Shown here: positions 7,241-18,012 of the stretch, piece after piece
Layout of the letters: each line of letters opens with the position of its first letter
How positions within the stretch are numbered: the stretch's first letter is position 1
Assembly (NCBI RefSeq): GCF_034424315.1
Contig: NZ_CP139972.1
Span: forward strand, 7,944,501-8,008,500
Direction of reading: 5' to 3'
Source of the DNA: Chitinophaga sancti
Lineage (GTDB): Bacteria; Bacteroidota; Bacteroidia; Chitinophagales; Chitinophagaceae
Length of the DNA stretch: 64,000 nucleotides
Notes under the pieces: model-generated
What the model saw: only the letters and a program-made list of their open reading frames with translations
Told to the model about the DNA's origin: nothing
Databases searched by the model: none
Program-made: the position numbers and the translations under genes

Positions 7241-10200
7241 TTAGAAGTTATAACGAACACTCAACTGACCTCTCCAGCGTGACAGGTAGTCATTCACTGT
7301 ATAAGGTCTCAGTGTACCATTGATGTTGTTCATCAGAGTCTTGTTGAATGTATAAGTCGGAGTTTTGCTCTGTGACGTTACTGTGAACAGGGATACTGAC
7401 TGGTTGCTCAGGTAGTAAGACCATCCCCAGTTACGGTTCAGCAGGTTAGCAACGTTCAGGATATCGAATCCAACTTCAATTCTGTGTGTATTTTTCAGGA
7501 TGAAATCCTGTGCAATCTTCAGATCGAAATGGCTTTCCCATGGCATTCTAAGTGCATTACGCTCTGTATTCTGACCCAGGTGAGCATTCAGGTACTTGTT
7601 ATTTGCTGCAAATTCCTTGAAGTCTGCTAACTGTTGGTCAGGAGTTACCACAGTACCACCAGACAGGGTCAGCGTGCTGAACTGGCTTGCATCTGAAGGC
7701 AGGTAAGCTAAGCTGTTTGTACCAGTTTTACCGGAAGCATCATCACCAGTCATGTTATTGTTAAACATTACAGAATAACGCTGACCAGTGTAGCCCTGGT
7801 AAACCAGGCCTATAGTGGTAGAAAGATGGCCTTTAGCATAACGGAAAGTTTTGCTTGCATTCGCTATTACACGATGTCCCGGATCGAAGTTAGCACGAGC
7901 CAGGCTCAGGTTGTTCATACCGTTGATGTTATAAGCAAAGCGCCAGCTGGAATAAGCAGTAGAGCTGGTACCATCATTCATAGAGTAAGAAGCACCATAA
8001 GTATATGCCAAACTACCAGACCATCCATGGTCCATTGGTTTTTGAACCTGTGCAGTGAAGTTATATGAATAACCCTTGCTGGAGTTAGTCAGGTAAATAA
8101 CGTCAGTATAAGAAGAGTTTGCACGTGCAAAGTTGTACCATGGGCGGGTAGTATTACCTAAAGTAACGTTGCCTGCCTGAGGACCAACGTTCAGGTTCTT
8201 ATACAGGATGTTATTAAGCGTTTTGGTATACAAAGCTTCAATTGTACCAATTAAACCCCACCATGGCAGTTTCTGGTCGATTGCCAGGTTACCACGCAGT
8301 ACCTGAGGATATTTGAAGTTCTTGTCAGTAACATCAATCTCAGTAGGAGCTGCTGCAGTAGTAGGAATATAAGCACCCAGATGAGTATCGTTAGCATTGT
8401 AATTGAAACGTACTGATGGATCAGGTGTACCACTGAATGATGTGAATGCAACACCGGTCTTGGAATAGGCATTGGAGATCCAAACCAGCGGAACACGTCC
8501 GGTGAACAGACCTGCACCACCTCTCAGCTGGGTTGTACCATCTCCATTTACGTCCCAGTTGAATGCAACTCTTGGAGCCCACATCAACCTTGTTTTTGGA
8601 ACAGTATTGTTCTGAACGCCATTAGTAGTGGCAATGTCAGAAGAATTGAAACCACCGTTAGCATCAGGTTTGTTGAAGAATACAGGCAGGTCTACACGCA
8701 GACCGTAAGTCAGTCTGAACCTGTCATTAACATCCCATACATCCTGTCCATATAAGCTGAACTGACCAGCACTGATCTTACCGGGAGCAAGGTCACTACC
8801 ACCTTTATTGGAATAACCAACTGCATAAGTTGTAGGAGCAGCAGAATTATTCAGGAAGTTGTTCATGTTTTTATAAGTGTAGTAACCATAGTAGTACTGC
8901 AGAAACACGTTGTTAGTGTGGAAGAACTGGTTATCAGTACCTACAGTGATTGTATGCTTTTTCTTCTGAATAGTCAGGTTATCTACGATGGTGAAGTTGT
9001 CCTGATCCAGTGAGTTACGTGGAGAGGAATAATCAGCACCCAGGTTGTAGTTCAGACCACCTTCAGTGATATACACAGAAGGGAATTCAACAGTAGAACG
9101 TCTGTCGCGGATACGGTTGTATGTCGCACGCAGTACGTTTGAAGTAGTAGCATTGAAGCTACTGTTCAATTCAGCTACAGTAGAATTAGTAGTGCTGAGC
9201 ATATAGTAACCGCTGTTAGCAAAAGTCATAGTAGTTGCACTACGGGAAATGTTGTACAGGCTACCATCAACATAGCTATGACGGACAGTTAACTTATGCT
9301 TTTCGCTGATGTTCCAGTCAATACGTGCAAACACTGAAGTTGCATATGACTCAGAGTTGATATCAGTATAGCTACCTGGATCAAATCCATATGAATTTTT
9401 TACATAATTACGGATTGAATCCAGTCTTGTTGTGCTAAATTTAGAACCAGAACCAGCGTCAGCAGGATTGTAACCCAGTGGCGTTTTAGTATCGTTCCTT
9501 TCAGCATTTACGAAGAAGAACAATTTATTCTTGATGATGGGACCACTCAGGCTGGCACCCCATGTTGTATTATTATAAGTAGGGTATTTTGTTTGACTCT
9601 GAACATGTTCACCTACGAAACTCTGATTTTGTTTCAGGAAGTAAGCAGAACCATGGAACTGGTTAGTACCACTCTTGGTTACAGCATTGATACCACCACC
9701 AGTGAAGTTACTTTGAGTGATATCATATGGAGACAGCACGATTTGTACTTCCTGAACCGATTCCAGTGGTACAGCATTTACATTCGCCTGGCCACCGTTC
9801 GTACCGGTAGCTGTCAAACCAAATGCATCGTTTGCATTCGCACCATCCACAGTGAATGAGTTAAATTTGTTACTCTGACCAGCAAAGGAAATACCTAATG
9901 GAGCACCACTGGTGTTGCTGTATGATGCAACAGCCTGCGGTGTCAAACGGGCAAAATCCTGAATGCTACGGCCAACAGTAGGCAGTTCGTTCAGCTGGCG
10001 CTGGCCAATATTAGTCTGCGTACCAGTACGGTTTGAGCTGATAATGTTGCTTCTCTGACCAGTAATAGTTACCTCGTTCAAAGATTTGCTACCATCTTCC
10101 AGTTTTACGTTTTGGGTCAATGCATTACCCAGACTCAGATACAGGTCCTTGAAGCTTTGCTCCTGGAACCCAACATAGGTAATTGTGATGGTGTAAGGAC

Positions 10201-10423
10201 CACCTACTTTCATATTAGGGATGGTGTAACGTCCTCCCTCTTGTGTTGTAGTACCATAAACAGTTCCTGTTGGAACGTGAATGGCTTTTACTGTGGCGCC
10301 AATCAGGCCTTCCCCCTTTGCATTTTTCACCAGACCGGTAACAGCACTCGTTGTTACCTGTGCAAATGAATAGCAAACGCTAAGCAAGACAATGAATGTT
10401 AACAGTAGTTTTTTACATCCCAT
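7241..10423 (-). CDS. Oar-like TonB-dependent outer-membrane receptor
   Basis: 1060-aa outer-membrane protein. Residues 1-21 are a signal peptide ending SFAQ. Next come a carboxypeptidase-regulatory-like beta-sandwich (about 27-107), a plug domain with LNEVTITGQ and RSIQDFARLTPQ, and a long Tyr/Asn/Thr-rich 22-strand-type barrel ending in the aromatic LSVRYNF. This layout is the Oar/OmpA-related TonB-dependent family common in Bacteroidota and Myxococcota. There is no SusD partner next to it, so a glycan role is not supported; Oar proteins have been tied to protein export and to uptake. It is monocistronic, with a hairpin terminator downstream and a 469-bp intergenic region upstream. Confidence 0.92.
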   Translation of the reverse strand: MGCKKLLLTFIVLLSVCYSFAQVTTSAVTGLVKNAKGEGLIGATVKAIHVPTGTVYGTTTQEGGRYTIPNMKVGGPYTITITYVGFQEQSFKDLYLSLGNALTQNVKLEDGSKSLNEVTITGQRSNIISSNRTGTQTNIGQRQLNELPTVGRSIQDFARLTPQAVASYSNTSGAPLGISFAGQSNKFNSFTVDGANANDAFGLTATGTNGGQANVNAVPLESVQEVQIVLSPYDITQSNFTGGGINAVTKSGTNQFHGSAYFLKQNQSFVGEHVQSQTKYPTYNNTTWGASLSGPIIKNKLFFFVNAERNDTKTPLGYNPADAGSGSKFSTTRLDSIRNYVKNSYGFDPGSYTDINSESYATSVFARIDWNISEKHKLTVRHSYVDGSLYNISRSATTMTFANSGYYMLSTTNSTVAELNSSFNATTSNVLRATYNRIRDRRSTVEFPSVYITEGGLNYNLGADYSSPRNSLDQDNFTIVDNLTIQKKKHTITVGTDNQFFHTNNVFLQYYYGYYTYKNMNNFLNNSAAPTTYAVGYSNKGGSDLAPGKISAGQFSLYGQDVWDVNDRFRLTYGLRVDLPVFFNKPDANGGFNSSDIATTNGVQNNTVPKTRLMWAPRVAFNWDVNGDGTTQLRGGAGLFTGRVPLVWISNAYSKTGVAFTSFSGTPDPSVRFNYNANDTHLGAYIPTTAAAPTEIDVTDKNFKYPQVLRGNLAIDQKLPWWGLIGTIEALYTKTLNNILYKNLNVGPQAGNVTLGNTTRPWYNFARANSSYTDVIYLTNSSKGYSYNFTAQVQKPMDHGWSGSLAYTYGASYSMNDGTSSTAYSSWRFAYNINGMNNLSLARANFDPGHRVIANASKTFRYAKGHLSTTIGLVYQGYTGQRYSVMFNNNMTGDDASGKTGTNSLAYLPSDASQFSTLTLSGGTVVTPDQQLADFKEFAANNKYLNAHLGQNTERNALRMPWESHFDLKIAQDFILKNTHRIEVGFDILNVANLLNRNWGWSYYLSNQSVSLFTVTSQSKTPTYTFNKTLMNNINGTLRPYTVNDYLSRWRGQLSVRYNF

Positions 10424-10892
10424 ATTTGAGCAGTTTGATAATTTGAGCGCAAAGGTTATAAAAAAATACGTAGGAAATTTAACTTCAAATTAACAAATTG
10501 TTAAGCCATGTTAAAAACGTGAGTATAACGCTACGTAAATTTGAAACTATATGGGAAAACAGCCTTTAAATCGAGTTTGTTCAACTAAAGGGGGTAGAAA
10601 TTCTAATATTTCGAATAATAAATAGTTAAAATACTTAAAACTCTGCGAAGCAAGGGGCATTTTTATATTAGTTTTACCTCAAATATTTATATGATTATTT
10701 TTTACATGTGATGGCTGGTTGATGGGAATGGAGGGATGGTAGTGTGTTTGAACCCAGGCAGATAAAAATGGACTTAACAAGACCTTTTAAAGATGATTTT
10801 TTGTCCTGTCAAAAGGGCGTAAAATCCGGGATTAGTCCAACGATTAGTGCGTCTTTTTACCCTAACTTTGCCATCAATATAACAACAGTGAT
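10424..10892. other. 469-bp intergenic region between divergent genes
   Basis: AT-rich spacer between the divergent TonB receptor and ribBA genes. A near-consensus -7 element for the receptor (AACCTTTG on the minus strand, complement of 10450-10457) and the TAACTTTG element for ribBA are visible. I looked for an FMN riboswitch ahead of ribBA and saw no conserved RFN blocks. No plausible small gene is seen. Confidence 0.5.
10863..10870 (+). promoter_or_regulatory. ribBA promoter -7 element (TAACTTTG)
   Basis: It matches the Bacteroidota housekeeping-sigma -7 consensus TAnnTTTG and ends 22 nt before the ribBA ATG. No clear -33 TTTG is seen, so this is a moderate call. Confidence 0.55.
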
Positions 10893-12095
10893 ATGCTAGA
10901 TACAATAGAATCAGCCATAGAAGATATAAAGAAGGGTAAACTGGTCATAGTAGTAGACGACGAGGATAGGGAGAATGAGGGCGATTTCATCACAGCTGCG
11001 AGAAATGTCACCCCGGAGATCATCAATTTTATGAGCCGTTACGGCCGTGGATTAATATGTGCACCATTAATTGAAGAAAGATGCGACGAGCTCGGACTTG
11101 AAATGATGGTACGTGATAATACAGCTTTACACCAAACACCTTTTACTGTTTCAGTAGATTTACTGGGTCATGGTTGTACCACCGGTATCTCCGCACATGA
11201 CAGATCTAAAACGGTACAAGCTTTAATCGATCCTAATACCCGTCCCGAAGAATTAGGTAAGCCAGGACATATATTCCCCCTGAAAGCAAAGAAAGGAGGC
11301 GTACTGCGCCGCACCGGCCATACCGAAGCTACTATCGATCTCGCCCGCCTGGCAGGGTTTGAACCCGCCGGTGTCCTGGTTGAAATCATGAATGAAGATG
11401 GCTCCATGGCCAGACTCCCTGAACTAAAGGAAATTGCCATCAGGTTTGACCTGAAACTGATCTCTATCAAAGATCTGATCGAGTACAGACTGGCAAAAGA
11501 ATCCCTGATCGAAGAAGAAGTAAGAGTACAAATGCCAACTGAATACGGTGATTTTGAACTGATTGCGTTTAAGCAACTCAACTCAGGAGAAACCCATATG
11601 GCATTGAAAAAAGGTACCTGGGAAAAAGGTGAACCAGTACTGGTAAGAATCCACTCCTCCTGCGTAACCGGCGATATCCTGCATAGCCTGAGATGCGATT
11701 GCGGACCACAGCTACATAAAGCCATGCAAATGGTAGAATCAGAAGGGAAAGGCCTTATATTATATATGAACCAGGAAGGAAGAGGGATCGGCCTGCTGAA
11801 TAAACTGAAAGCTTATAAACTCCAGGAAGAAGGCAGAGATACCGTTGAAGCCAACCTCGAATTAGGTTTTCAGATGGATGAACGGGATTATGGCGTAGGT
11901 GCACAGATCCTCAGACACCTGGATATCACCAAAATGAGACTGATCTCCAATAATCCTAAGAAGAGAGCAGGGATGAAAGGATATGGACTGGAAGTAGTGG
12001 AAAATGTGCCGATTGAAATCCGCCCAAACCCGCATAATGAAGTATATCTTAAAACAAAAAGAGATAAAATGGGTCATGAGATCCTGAAAGGATAA
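10893..12095 (+). CDS. ribBA: Bifunctional DHBP synthase / GTP cyclohydrolase II
   Basis: 400-aa fused enzyme that makes both riboflavin precursors from ribulose 5-phosphate and GTP. The N-terminal half (about 1-200) is DHBP synthase with the acidic loop [10 protein letters not shown] and the [13 protein letters not shown] segment. The C-terminal half is GTP cyclohydrolase II, with zinc-binding cysteines C257, C268 and C270 (HSSC, RCDC) and the EGRGIGL motif. Both halves keep their key residues, so both activities are expected. It stands alone, with its own promoter and a bidirectional terminator, not in a rib operon. Confidence 0.96.
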   Translation: MLDTIESAIEDIKKGKLVIVVDDEDRENEGDFITAARNVTPEIINFMSRYGRGLICAPLIEERCDELGLEMMVRDNTALHQTPFTVSVDLLGHGCTTGISAHDRSKTVQALIDPNTRPEELGKPGHIFPLKAKKGGVLRRTGHTEATIDLARLAGFEPAGVLVEIMNEDGSMARLPELKEIAIRFDLKLISIKDLIEYRLAKESLIEEEVRVQMPTEYGDFELIAFKQLNSGETHMALKKGTWEKGEPVLVRIHSSCVTGDILHSLRCDCGPQLHKAMQMVESEGKGLILYMNQEGRGIGLLNKLKAYKLQEEGRDTVEANLELGFQMDERDYGVGAQILRHLDITKMRLISNNPKKRAGMKGYGLEVVENVPIEIRPNPHNEVYLKTKRDKMGHEILKG

Positions 12096-12100
12096 AAACA

Positions 12101-12133
12101 AAAAAGGGGTTTGTCATAGACAAACCCCTTTTT
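12101..12133. terminator. Bidirectional terminator between ribBA and the TamB gene
   Basis: A perfect 15-bp stem (12101-12115 with 12119-12133) and a 3-nt loop, with A-runs on one side and T-runs on the other, can stop transcription from both convergent genes. Its last base overlaps the TamB stop codon. Confidence 0.9.
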
Positions 12134-15100
12134 TAATGCGTTGTATCCTTCCTGGGTTTCACTATTGACGAATCCTTCTCCTCCTGTTTAATCAGCTCCG
12201 CCCGCCTGATACTATCTATCAACCGCTTCCTCGCCCGCTCATTAAACAACTCCGCAAACTTATTATACTCACGTACATAAGAGATCCCCAAACCCGCCTT
12301 ATTCCTGTTCACCAAATTATATACATCATAATCCGATTTACTAAATGCATTGATCCGAAGCCTGCCCTCCGGCGTCAGTAAATACTCCGCCCTGAAGTCA
12401 CCTGCCAAACGATTCGCATTCGCCGAAGTCGATGCCTTCCCCCAGTCATAATCACCCCCCACATACAAACGAACCCTGTTGTTATAGAAGTTACTGGTTA
12501 TACCCGCACTCACCTGGTTCCTATCCATCGCAGTATTGTCCTGGTTTCCAATATTATAAGCCCTGTAGTTCACATTCACACCAATACCACTGTTCTTTAA
12601 CAAAGCCCCCGTAATATTATTCAGGATCGCCTGCGCCTGCGCACTCAAAGCCTGGCCCACACTGTTCTTACCCGTTATCGCCACATTCGCCCCCGCCGCA
12701 TTCGGATCCTCCGGCAAAAACTGGTTAAACAACAGCAAACCCGCCATCTGCTGCAATGCCTTATTCTGATCCTGGTTAATTTCCTTCAGTTTTGCCGCCA
12801 CCCCACTTTCATACGCCAGCGAACCTACCTCTGGTAAATTGATCTCATAAGAGATATCCGGTTTCATTAGTTCCCCTCTCAGGTTAATGAGAATGTCCAC
12901 CCGCTCTGTACGCGTAGCCAGTTTATCAGTAGCAGTCGATGCCGTTCCCACCAGGTTGTACAAACTCACTTTAGGCAGGGAATACTTTGCATGAATATCC
13001 ACCTTCGCCGCCTGCGGATCCCCGTTCCAGGTAATAGAACTACTCTTATCAATATCAAACTTCCAGCTGGTCAGCCGCTGCAAGGTAAAGTTGTAACTAC
13101 CCAGGTTGATCTCATAGTTACCAAACATGGTAAAATCACCATCCAGGTTCACATTGATCTGCAAATTACCCGTACCATTCGCTGAGATCATGTCCCCGGA
13201 AGCCGCATCCATAATCACATCGATCTGTGCATCAGGCGTTGCAGAAATATCCAGTTTCACATTCAGCTTCACGTTGTCTTTCTTTTTTTTCTTTTCTTCC
13301 TTCATGACCGTACCATAGGTCTTGAAGGTGATGTAGTCCGATTTCCCGATGTCTTTACTGTCTGACAATGGCAGGTAGAAGTGTGTACCCCTGGCCGGCC
13401 TTGCCTGCACTCTCAGCAACATGTCTTCCATCGGCCCCTGGAAATAGACCTTTCCATCCGCAATCACATCCCCATAAAAGAGATCACTATCCGCCGGACC
13501 CGTACCCAGGAATACAAAGTTCCTGGCAGTCACATCAAAGTCGAAGTTCAGTTTATTGAAATGGTCGTGGGAAATATACCCGCTACCACTTGCCTTACTG
13601 CCATTCTTATCGATAATGCTGAAGTTGCCAAATTCAATGAGGTTATCGTCTATATTGATATTCAGTTTCGGAATCGTATAATTCGTACCCAGGTACAACA
13701 CCTTCACTTTCGCACTATCCACTTTCAGGTTCCCCTTTACAGAAGGCAGATCCGTGGTACCTCCCAGGTTAATGGTGCCGTTCACCTGGCCTTTCAGATC
13801 AGTTACATAGTCCTTTACAAACCTGTCTACCAATGCCAGGTCCATACCCTTCAGGTTAATGGTACCATCCAGGGTTTTATCCTCCTGGGTCAGGCCCACA
13901 CTGCCTTTTGCATCCAGGTTCCTGCCCGCATTATCGCTATGTACCTCCAGGGTAGCCCTGCCGGTACCCTGGCTATAACCACCCACAAAAGATACGAGCC
14001 CAATAGAGTCATTATCCAGTCGCAGTTCTTTCGTCGTAATATCCGCATCCAGGTCCAGGTGGCGCATCGGATCCGTAATCAGGATCTTGCCATCCGCCAT
14101 TCCCTCTATACGCATCGGTGTCAGTTGCGCCGGAATTACATCCGCCAGGTTCAGGTTCTTCAGGGTGACCATAAACGTAGACTCATCCGGATTGTATTCA
14201 TTCGTTTCTACCGTCACGCTCTGCTCGTTACGCGTCACCTTCAGGTTATGTACTGTCAGGAAGTTCTTGCTCCAATAAATCTCATTCCCCGGAGTTACAT
14301 TCCATTGTCTTTCATTCACGGTAAAAGCACTGTTCAGGAAACTGATCTTCACCCCATCCTGTACGGTGACCACTCTTGCATAGAAACCATCCAGGGAGGA
14401 GGTGTCCTGCGCCTGCAGATCGACTTTCAGGTAAGAAGTATCCCTGCCGGAGCTGGCTAAGATGAGGGGATTCTGTAAGATCACTTTATCACCGCTGGTG
14501 ACCCTGCCTATACTGGTGCTGATATCTATCTTGTTAAAAGTACCGGAGCTCTTTAGTTGCAGATCGTTCACTGAATATGCCCCGTATCCTGCCTGCGGCA
14601 CAAACACATTCAGTGACAGGCTGCCATTCACCGTATTCAGTGAGCCATCTATTTTAGACTGGTCAAAGCCTGTGACCTTATCTGTAAAACCCCTGATCAG
14701 TTTATCCACTTCTCCCATCTGGAAAGCAAAGGAGAAATCCTGCTTTATTTCCTTGGTAGGAGCAGTTGGGAAATAGCTGGGGTAATATTTATTAAGGAGG
14801 AGTTTGAATGCATCCGGCAGGTCCATGAAACTGTAATCCCCCTTCACAAAACCGCTGATCTCACTACCCTTAATTGCCAGCACCTTGGTATTGTTCTCAA
14901 AATGTGTAGATACATTCAGGGAGTCAAATTCCAGCCTGTGCAGCTTCCTGTACAGCGAAACATCATACACACGGGCAGAACCATCGAAGTTATCGATATT
15001 ACTACCTGCAAAGTTCAGGTCCATTTTAGCCTGGAAGGTGAGCGAATCATCCGTCAGGCGCATGGCCTTCAGGTTACTATGCCGGATATCAGAATCGAAC

Positions 15101-16848
15101 CGGAACACAGGCACCGGGGTATTAAAATCAATCGTACCGGCAAAGTCCATATCCAGGTTTGGATCATTGACTGTGAGGGAACCATTGAAGAATTTCCGGT
15201 TCATTTCACCTTTTGTCCTGATATTCGTGTAGCTGTAATCGTAGAGCGTGATCTTCTGTACATCCGCATCTACGGTTGCATTCAGAGTTTTAAAGTTGAA
15301 ACCGGCCCCGTTTACTTTTGCACTCAGCGAAACCGTTGAAAGCTGAGGTACATTCAGCAACGAGCCTACATTGAAATCATTCGTGGTCAAACTACCGGAA
15401 TATACCGGCACATCCTTACTGGTCTTGAAGTTAAGGTCAGAATTCAGGTTGCCCAGGTTAGTCTGGAACTTACCATAGGCCACGAAGTCATTAATGAACC
15501 CTGTAAAGCTCCCCTGGAACAGGATGCTAGTCAGCTTGTCGAGGCGCAATGGATCTACATTGCGCAGGGAAGAGGCAATGCTCAGGATCTCCGCACCATT
15601 TGTAGTCAACTCATCGGCATGGAAATCAATATAGGTTTCTGCAATATCCGGCAGGCCACGCATTTCAACCCCTCCTTTCAAATGAGTACCTGCATTATCA
15701 GCGAGTTCTATATTGTTGGCCTTCAGGTTAGAAACCGGGCCACGGGCATCCCCGGAAATGGTCACTACCTTTTTCCAGTCCGCCAGTTGCGGCGCAAAGA
15801 AAGCAATATCGTCAGAGGATAATTTACTGTTTACAATATGTGCACGCATGAATACCAGGTTGATATAATCATTCATATCACTGATATCGGCATACTGCAT
15901 GGTATAATAATCACGGAGATGGCTGTTGTTTGTAAGGAGGTCCATGTGAGAGAACTCCATTTCAACGGGCGACATCTTGAATCGGGCAGAAAGCTTCTTC
16001 ACTTCAAATCCACTCCGCTCCTTCGTACTGAATGTAAGGTCGCCAAGTATACTGTCTTTGACCAAAGTCGTATTGGTCAGCTGCAAATTTATTTTCTGGA
16101 AACGGATATGGTTCGGCGCAAAATAACCGGCTGTAACTGCAGTCGTATCCTCCGGATCATCCACGCCAAAAAGACCATCTTTGATCGATACTTCTTTCAC
16201 CAGCAGTTTCCAGTTTGCACTATTCCAGCGAAGCGCAGGAATAGCACTGGTATCTGTCAGCTCTTCCTTTTCTGCCTTCGGGCGTTTGCGCCGGAGTGGG
16301 GATGACTTATAACTTGAAATAATAAACGAAGGTTTATCCAGTTTCAGTTCCTGTATGTCAATATTATGCTGCTGCAGGTCCAGGTTCTTGGCATCCAGGT
16401 AGATTTGTTTGGCGGCCACATAGTAGTCTTCCCCAATCCACTGGTCTATCTGGTTGATCCTGACATTGGTAAGGTCAATCTTACGAAGGTCCAGTGATAC
16501 CCCGGCAGACGGCTTCTTCGTCTTCGAAGTATCAGGTGCACTGCTAAATTCATCGATTATGAAAGAATAATTCCAGAGAGAATCTTTGCGGGTTCGTACC
16601 AGGTTGATGGTTGCTTTATCAAGGCCAATATACTTAAGCACCGGCTTATCCTGGAAGAAGAACCAGTCGGTGATCTTCACCTGTGCAGTTCCTGCATACA
16701 GGAGCGTATCTTTATTTCTGTCTTCCACATATAGCCCTTCAAGACGAAGGCTGTTGAAAAGACGTATGTCTACATGTTTAAGTTCCACTCTCGTTTTCAG
16801 CCGGTCTGAGAGGCGACTGATAGCTTGCTGAACAAGGAAATTCTGCAC
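12133..16848 (-). CDS. tamB: TamB-like translocation and assembly module protein
   Basis: A ~1571-aa AsmA/TamB-superfamily protein made mostly of repeated beta-strands (D-x-N, GxGxI and SGSL-type units) that form a long groove, thought to move lipids or outer-membrane proteins across the periplasm. The C-terminal TamB domain covers roughly residues 1130-1480. The first ATG/GTG/TTG start is GTG at 16848, but it lacks a signal or anchor. The frame stays open to 16962, and the upstream codons encode LKKVRKIITIVLLSILGFAI, a typical N-terminal anchor. The true start therefore probably lies at 16947 or nearby with a non-standard codon (ATT or CTG), or the sequence has an error there. No BamA/TamA gene is adjacent. 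Confidence 0.85.
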   Translation of the reverse strand: MQNFLVQQAISRLSDRLKTRVELKHVDIRLFNSLRLEGLYVEDRNKDTLLYAGTAQVKITDWFFFQDKPVLKYIGLDKATINLVRTRKDSLWNYSFIIDEFSSAPDTSKTKKPSAGVSLDLRKIDLTNVRINQIDQWIGEDYYVAAKQIYLDAKNLDLQQHNIDIQELKLDKPSFIISSYKSSPLRRKRPKAEKEELTDTSAIPALRWNSANWKLLVKEVSIKDGLFGVDDPEDTTAVTAGYFAPNHIRFQKINLQLTNTTLVKDSILGDLTFSTKERSGFEVKKLSARFKMSPVEMEFSHMDLLTNNSHLRDYYTMQYADISDMNDYINLVFMRAHIVNSKLSSDDIAFFAPQLADWKKVVTISGDARGPVSNLKANNIELADNAGTHLKGGVEMRGLPDIAETYIDFHADELTTNGAEILSIASSLRNVDPLRLDKLTSILFQGSFTGFINDFVAYGKFQTNLGNLNSDLNFKTSKDVPVYSGSLTTNDFNVGSLLNVPQLSTVSLSAKVNGAGFNFKTLNATVDADVQKITLYDYSYTNIRTKGEMNRKFFNGSLTVNDPNLDMDFAGTIDFNTPVPVFRFDSDIRHSNLKAMRLTDDSLTFQAKMDLNFAGSNIDNFDGSARVYDVSLYRKLHRLEFDSLNVSTHFENNTKVLAIKGSEISGFVKGDYSFMDLPDAFKLLLNKYYPSYFPTAPTKEIKQDFSFAFQMGEVDKLIRGFTDKVTGFDQSKIDGSLNTVNGSLSLNVFVPQAGYGAYSVNDLQLKSSGTFNKIDISTSIGRVTSGDKVILQNPLILASSGRDTSYLKVDLQAQDTSSLDGFYARVVTVQDGVKISFLNSAFTVNERQWNVTPGNEIYWSKNFLTVHNLKVTRNEQSVTVETNEYNPDESTFMVTLKNLNLADVIPAQLTPMRIEGMADGKILITDPMRHLDLDADITTKELRLDNDSIGLVSFVGGYSQGTGRATLEVHSDNAGRNLDAKGSVGLTQEDKTLDGTINLKGMDLALVDRFVKDYVTDLKGQVNGTINLGGTTDLPSVKGNLKVDSAKVKVLYLGTNYTIPKLNINIDDNLIEFGNFSIIDKNGSKASGSGYISHDHFNKLNFDFDVTARNFVFLGTGPADSDLFYGDVIADGKVYFQGPMEDMLLRVQARPARGTHFYLPLSDSKDIGKSDYITFKTYGTVMKEEKKKKKDNVKLNVKLDISATPDAQIDVIMDAASGDMISANGTGNLQINVNLDGDFTMFGNYEINLGSYNFTLQRLTSWKFDIDKSSSITWNGDPQAAKVDIHAKYSLPKVSLYNLVGTASTATDKLATRTERVDILINLRGELMKPDISYEINLPEVGSLAYESGVAAKLKEINQDQNKALQQMAGLLLFNQFLPEDPNAAGANVAITGKNSVGQALSAQAQAILNNITGALLKNSGIGVNVNYRAYNIGNQDNTAMDRNQVSAGITSNFYNNRVRLYVGGDYDWGKASTSANANRLAGDFRAEYLLTPEGRLRINAFSKSDYDVYNLVNRNKAGLGISYVREYNKFAELFNERARKRLIDSIRRAELIKQEEKDSSIVKPRKDTTH

Positions 16849-17146
16849 TACAGGGATGTTGACAAGGATACCCAGAAGGATAGCAAAACCCAGTATACTC
16901 AGGAGAACAATCGTGATTATTTTACGTACCTTTTTCAGCGAAGCAATGTTTAAGCGGCAAATTTAATTGAATAAGTTGAAAATACCGGGCTCAGGGAGCG
17001 ATCAGGTTAGCAAATTTTCTCAAGCGACAATCCCATTTTCTCCTTCACTTTTATAAAATAGAAAATCAAAGTAAACCCCCGCTCATTCTACAAGTTTAAT
17101 TAATACTAAGTTAATACACCTGTTAAAGTTTTTCCGGCAGCACTGA

Positions 17147-18010
17147 TCACTCTATCACCGGTTCCACCCTGTATCCTTCTTCCCGCAGTAATGCAATCAC
17201 CCCTTCTTTACCACCTAAGTGCCCTACACCACATGCAAAGAAAGCAGGTGCCTGCTGTATTTGTTTGGAAATAACCGGTATCCAGTTACGATTACGGTTA
17301 TCCAGCATAACCCGTTTGTACCGGACAATGAATTCTTCTTTTGTGACCAGGTCAAAGAGCCGGTTGATGTCTGCTGAATAATACGCCTTCAGTAATTCAT
17401 CGTAATCCTCCCTGGAGGATGCCATTGTCTTTACCGTTTTTACAAGCGCTGCAGCCTCTTCTTTATCCGGAATGCTATCAAAGATTGCGACCTGATCTTC
17501 CGCTCTTTCCAGGCCGTGAATGCTCATCCCATGTCCTTTCGCCAGGTCCAGCAGCATTTGTTCACAGGACACCGGGTGCTCACAGCTCACAGTATGCTGA
17601 AGCAAGATAGAAATGATGACCATGGGTTTCATCCTGTCCAGTGTCTCCAGCGTTACGCCCATAGAATCAAGAAAGTAATCCCTGAGCAGTGTATAATCTT
17701 CAGGGGTAAACAAGGATTTGAATGAATAATCAGGCGGCATGATCATCTCTCCGGAGATGCGCTTCAGTGCTTCGGCATCATCCAGGTTAAATTCCGTATA
17801 GAAGGCTTTCGTCTCTTTCATGGCTTTCCCGATAGAAACAGAAAAAGGAAGATCATCGCTACAGATCATATGGATAGTACCGAAGAGATAGGATGGTTTT
17901 GAAAGGCCATGCCCAGAAATCTTCCAGAGAAGAGAGGAGGAATCTTTGGGTGCATCTCTTTGCGCCAGGGGTAAAAAAGTCGTTAGCAATCCAAGTAAAG
18001 TCGTCAACAT
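17147..18010 (-). CDS. TraB/GumN family protein
   Basis: 287-aa protein with an N-terminal hydrophobic signal segment (MLTTLLGLLTTFLPLAQ). The TraB/GumN signature GxxH is at the start (YLFGTIHMI) and repeats near the end (ACGVGHLGGKEGV). The family is related to Tiki-type metalloproteases and erythromycin-esterase-like folds, but the bacterial members have no settled function. It is probably periplasmic. It begins 2 bp after the stop of the aminotransferase-like gene, so the two are probably co-transcribed with the lipoprotein gene upstream. Confidence 0.85.
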   Translation of the reverse strand: MLTTLLGLLTTFLPLAQRDAPKDSSSLLWKISGHGLSKPSYLFGTIHMICSDDLPFSVSIGKAMKETKAFYTEFNLDDAEALKRISGEMIMPPDYSFKSLFTPEDYTLLRDYFLDSMGVTLETLDRMKPMVIISILLQHTVSCEHPVSCEQMLLDLAKGHGMSIHGLERAEDQVAIFDSIPDKEEAAALVKTVKTMASSREDYDELLKAYYSADINRLFDLVTKEEFIVRYKRVMLDNRNRNWIPVISKQIQQAPAFFACGVGHLGGKEGVIALLREEGYRVEPVIE

Positions 18011-18012
18011 AA

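Noticed and set aside
10424..10892. FMN riboswitch ahead of ribBA
   Set aside because: The conserved RFN sequence blocks and stem arrangement were not found by eye; the spacer is mainly AT-rich with one promoter element.
13381..14460. Long 359-codon frame on the plus strand
   Set aside because: It lies fully inside the TamB gene on the opposite strand, with odd composition (His/Arg/Ile/Gln) and no motif; it is a shadow frame.
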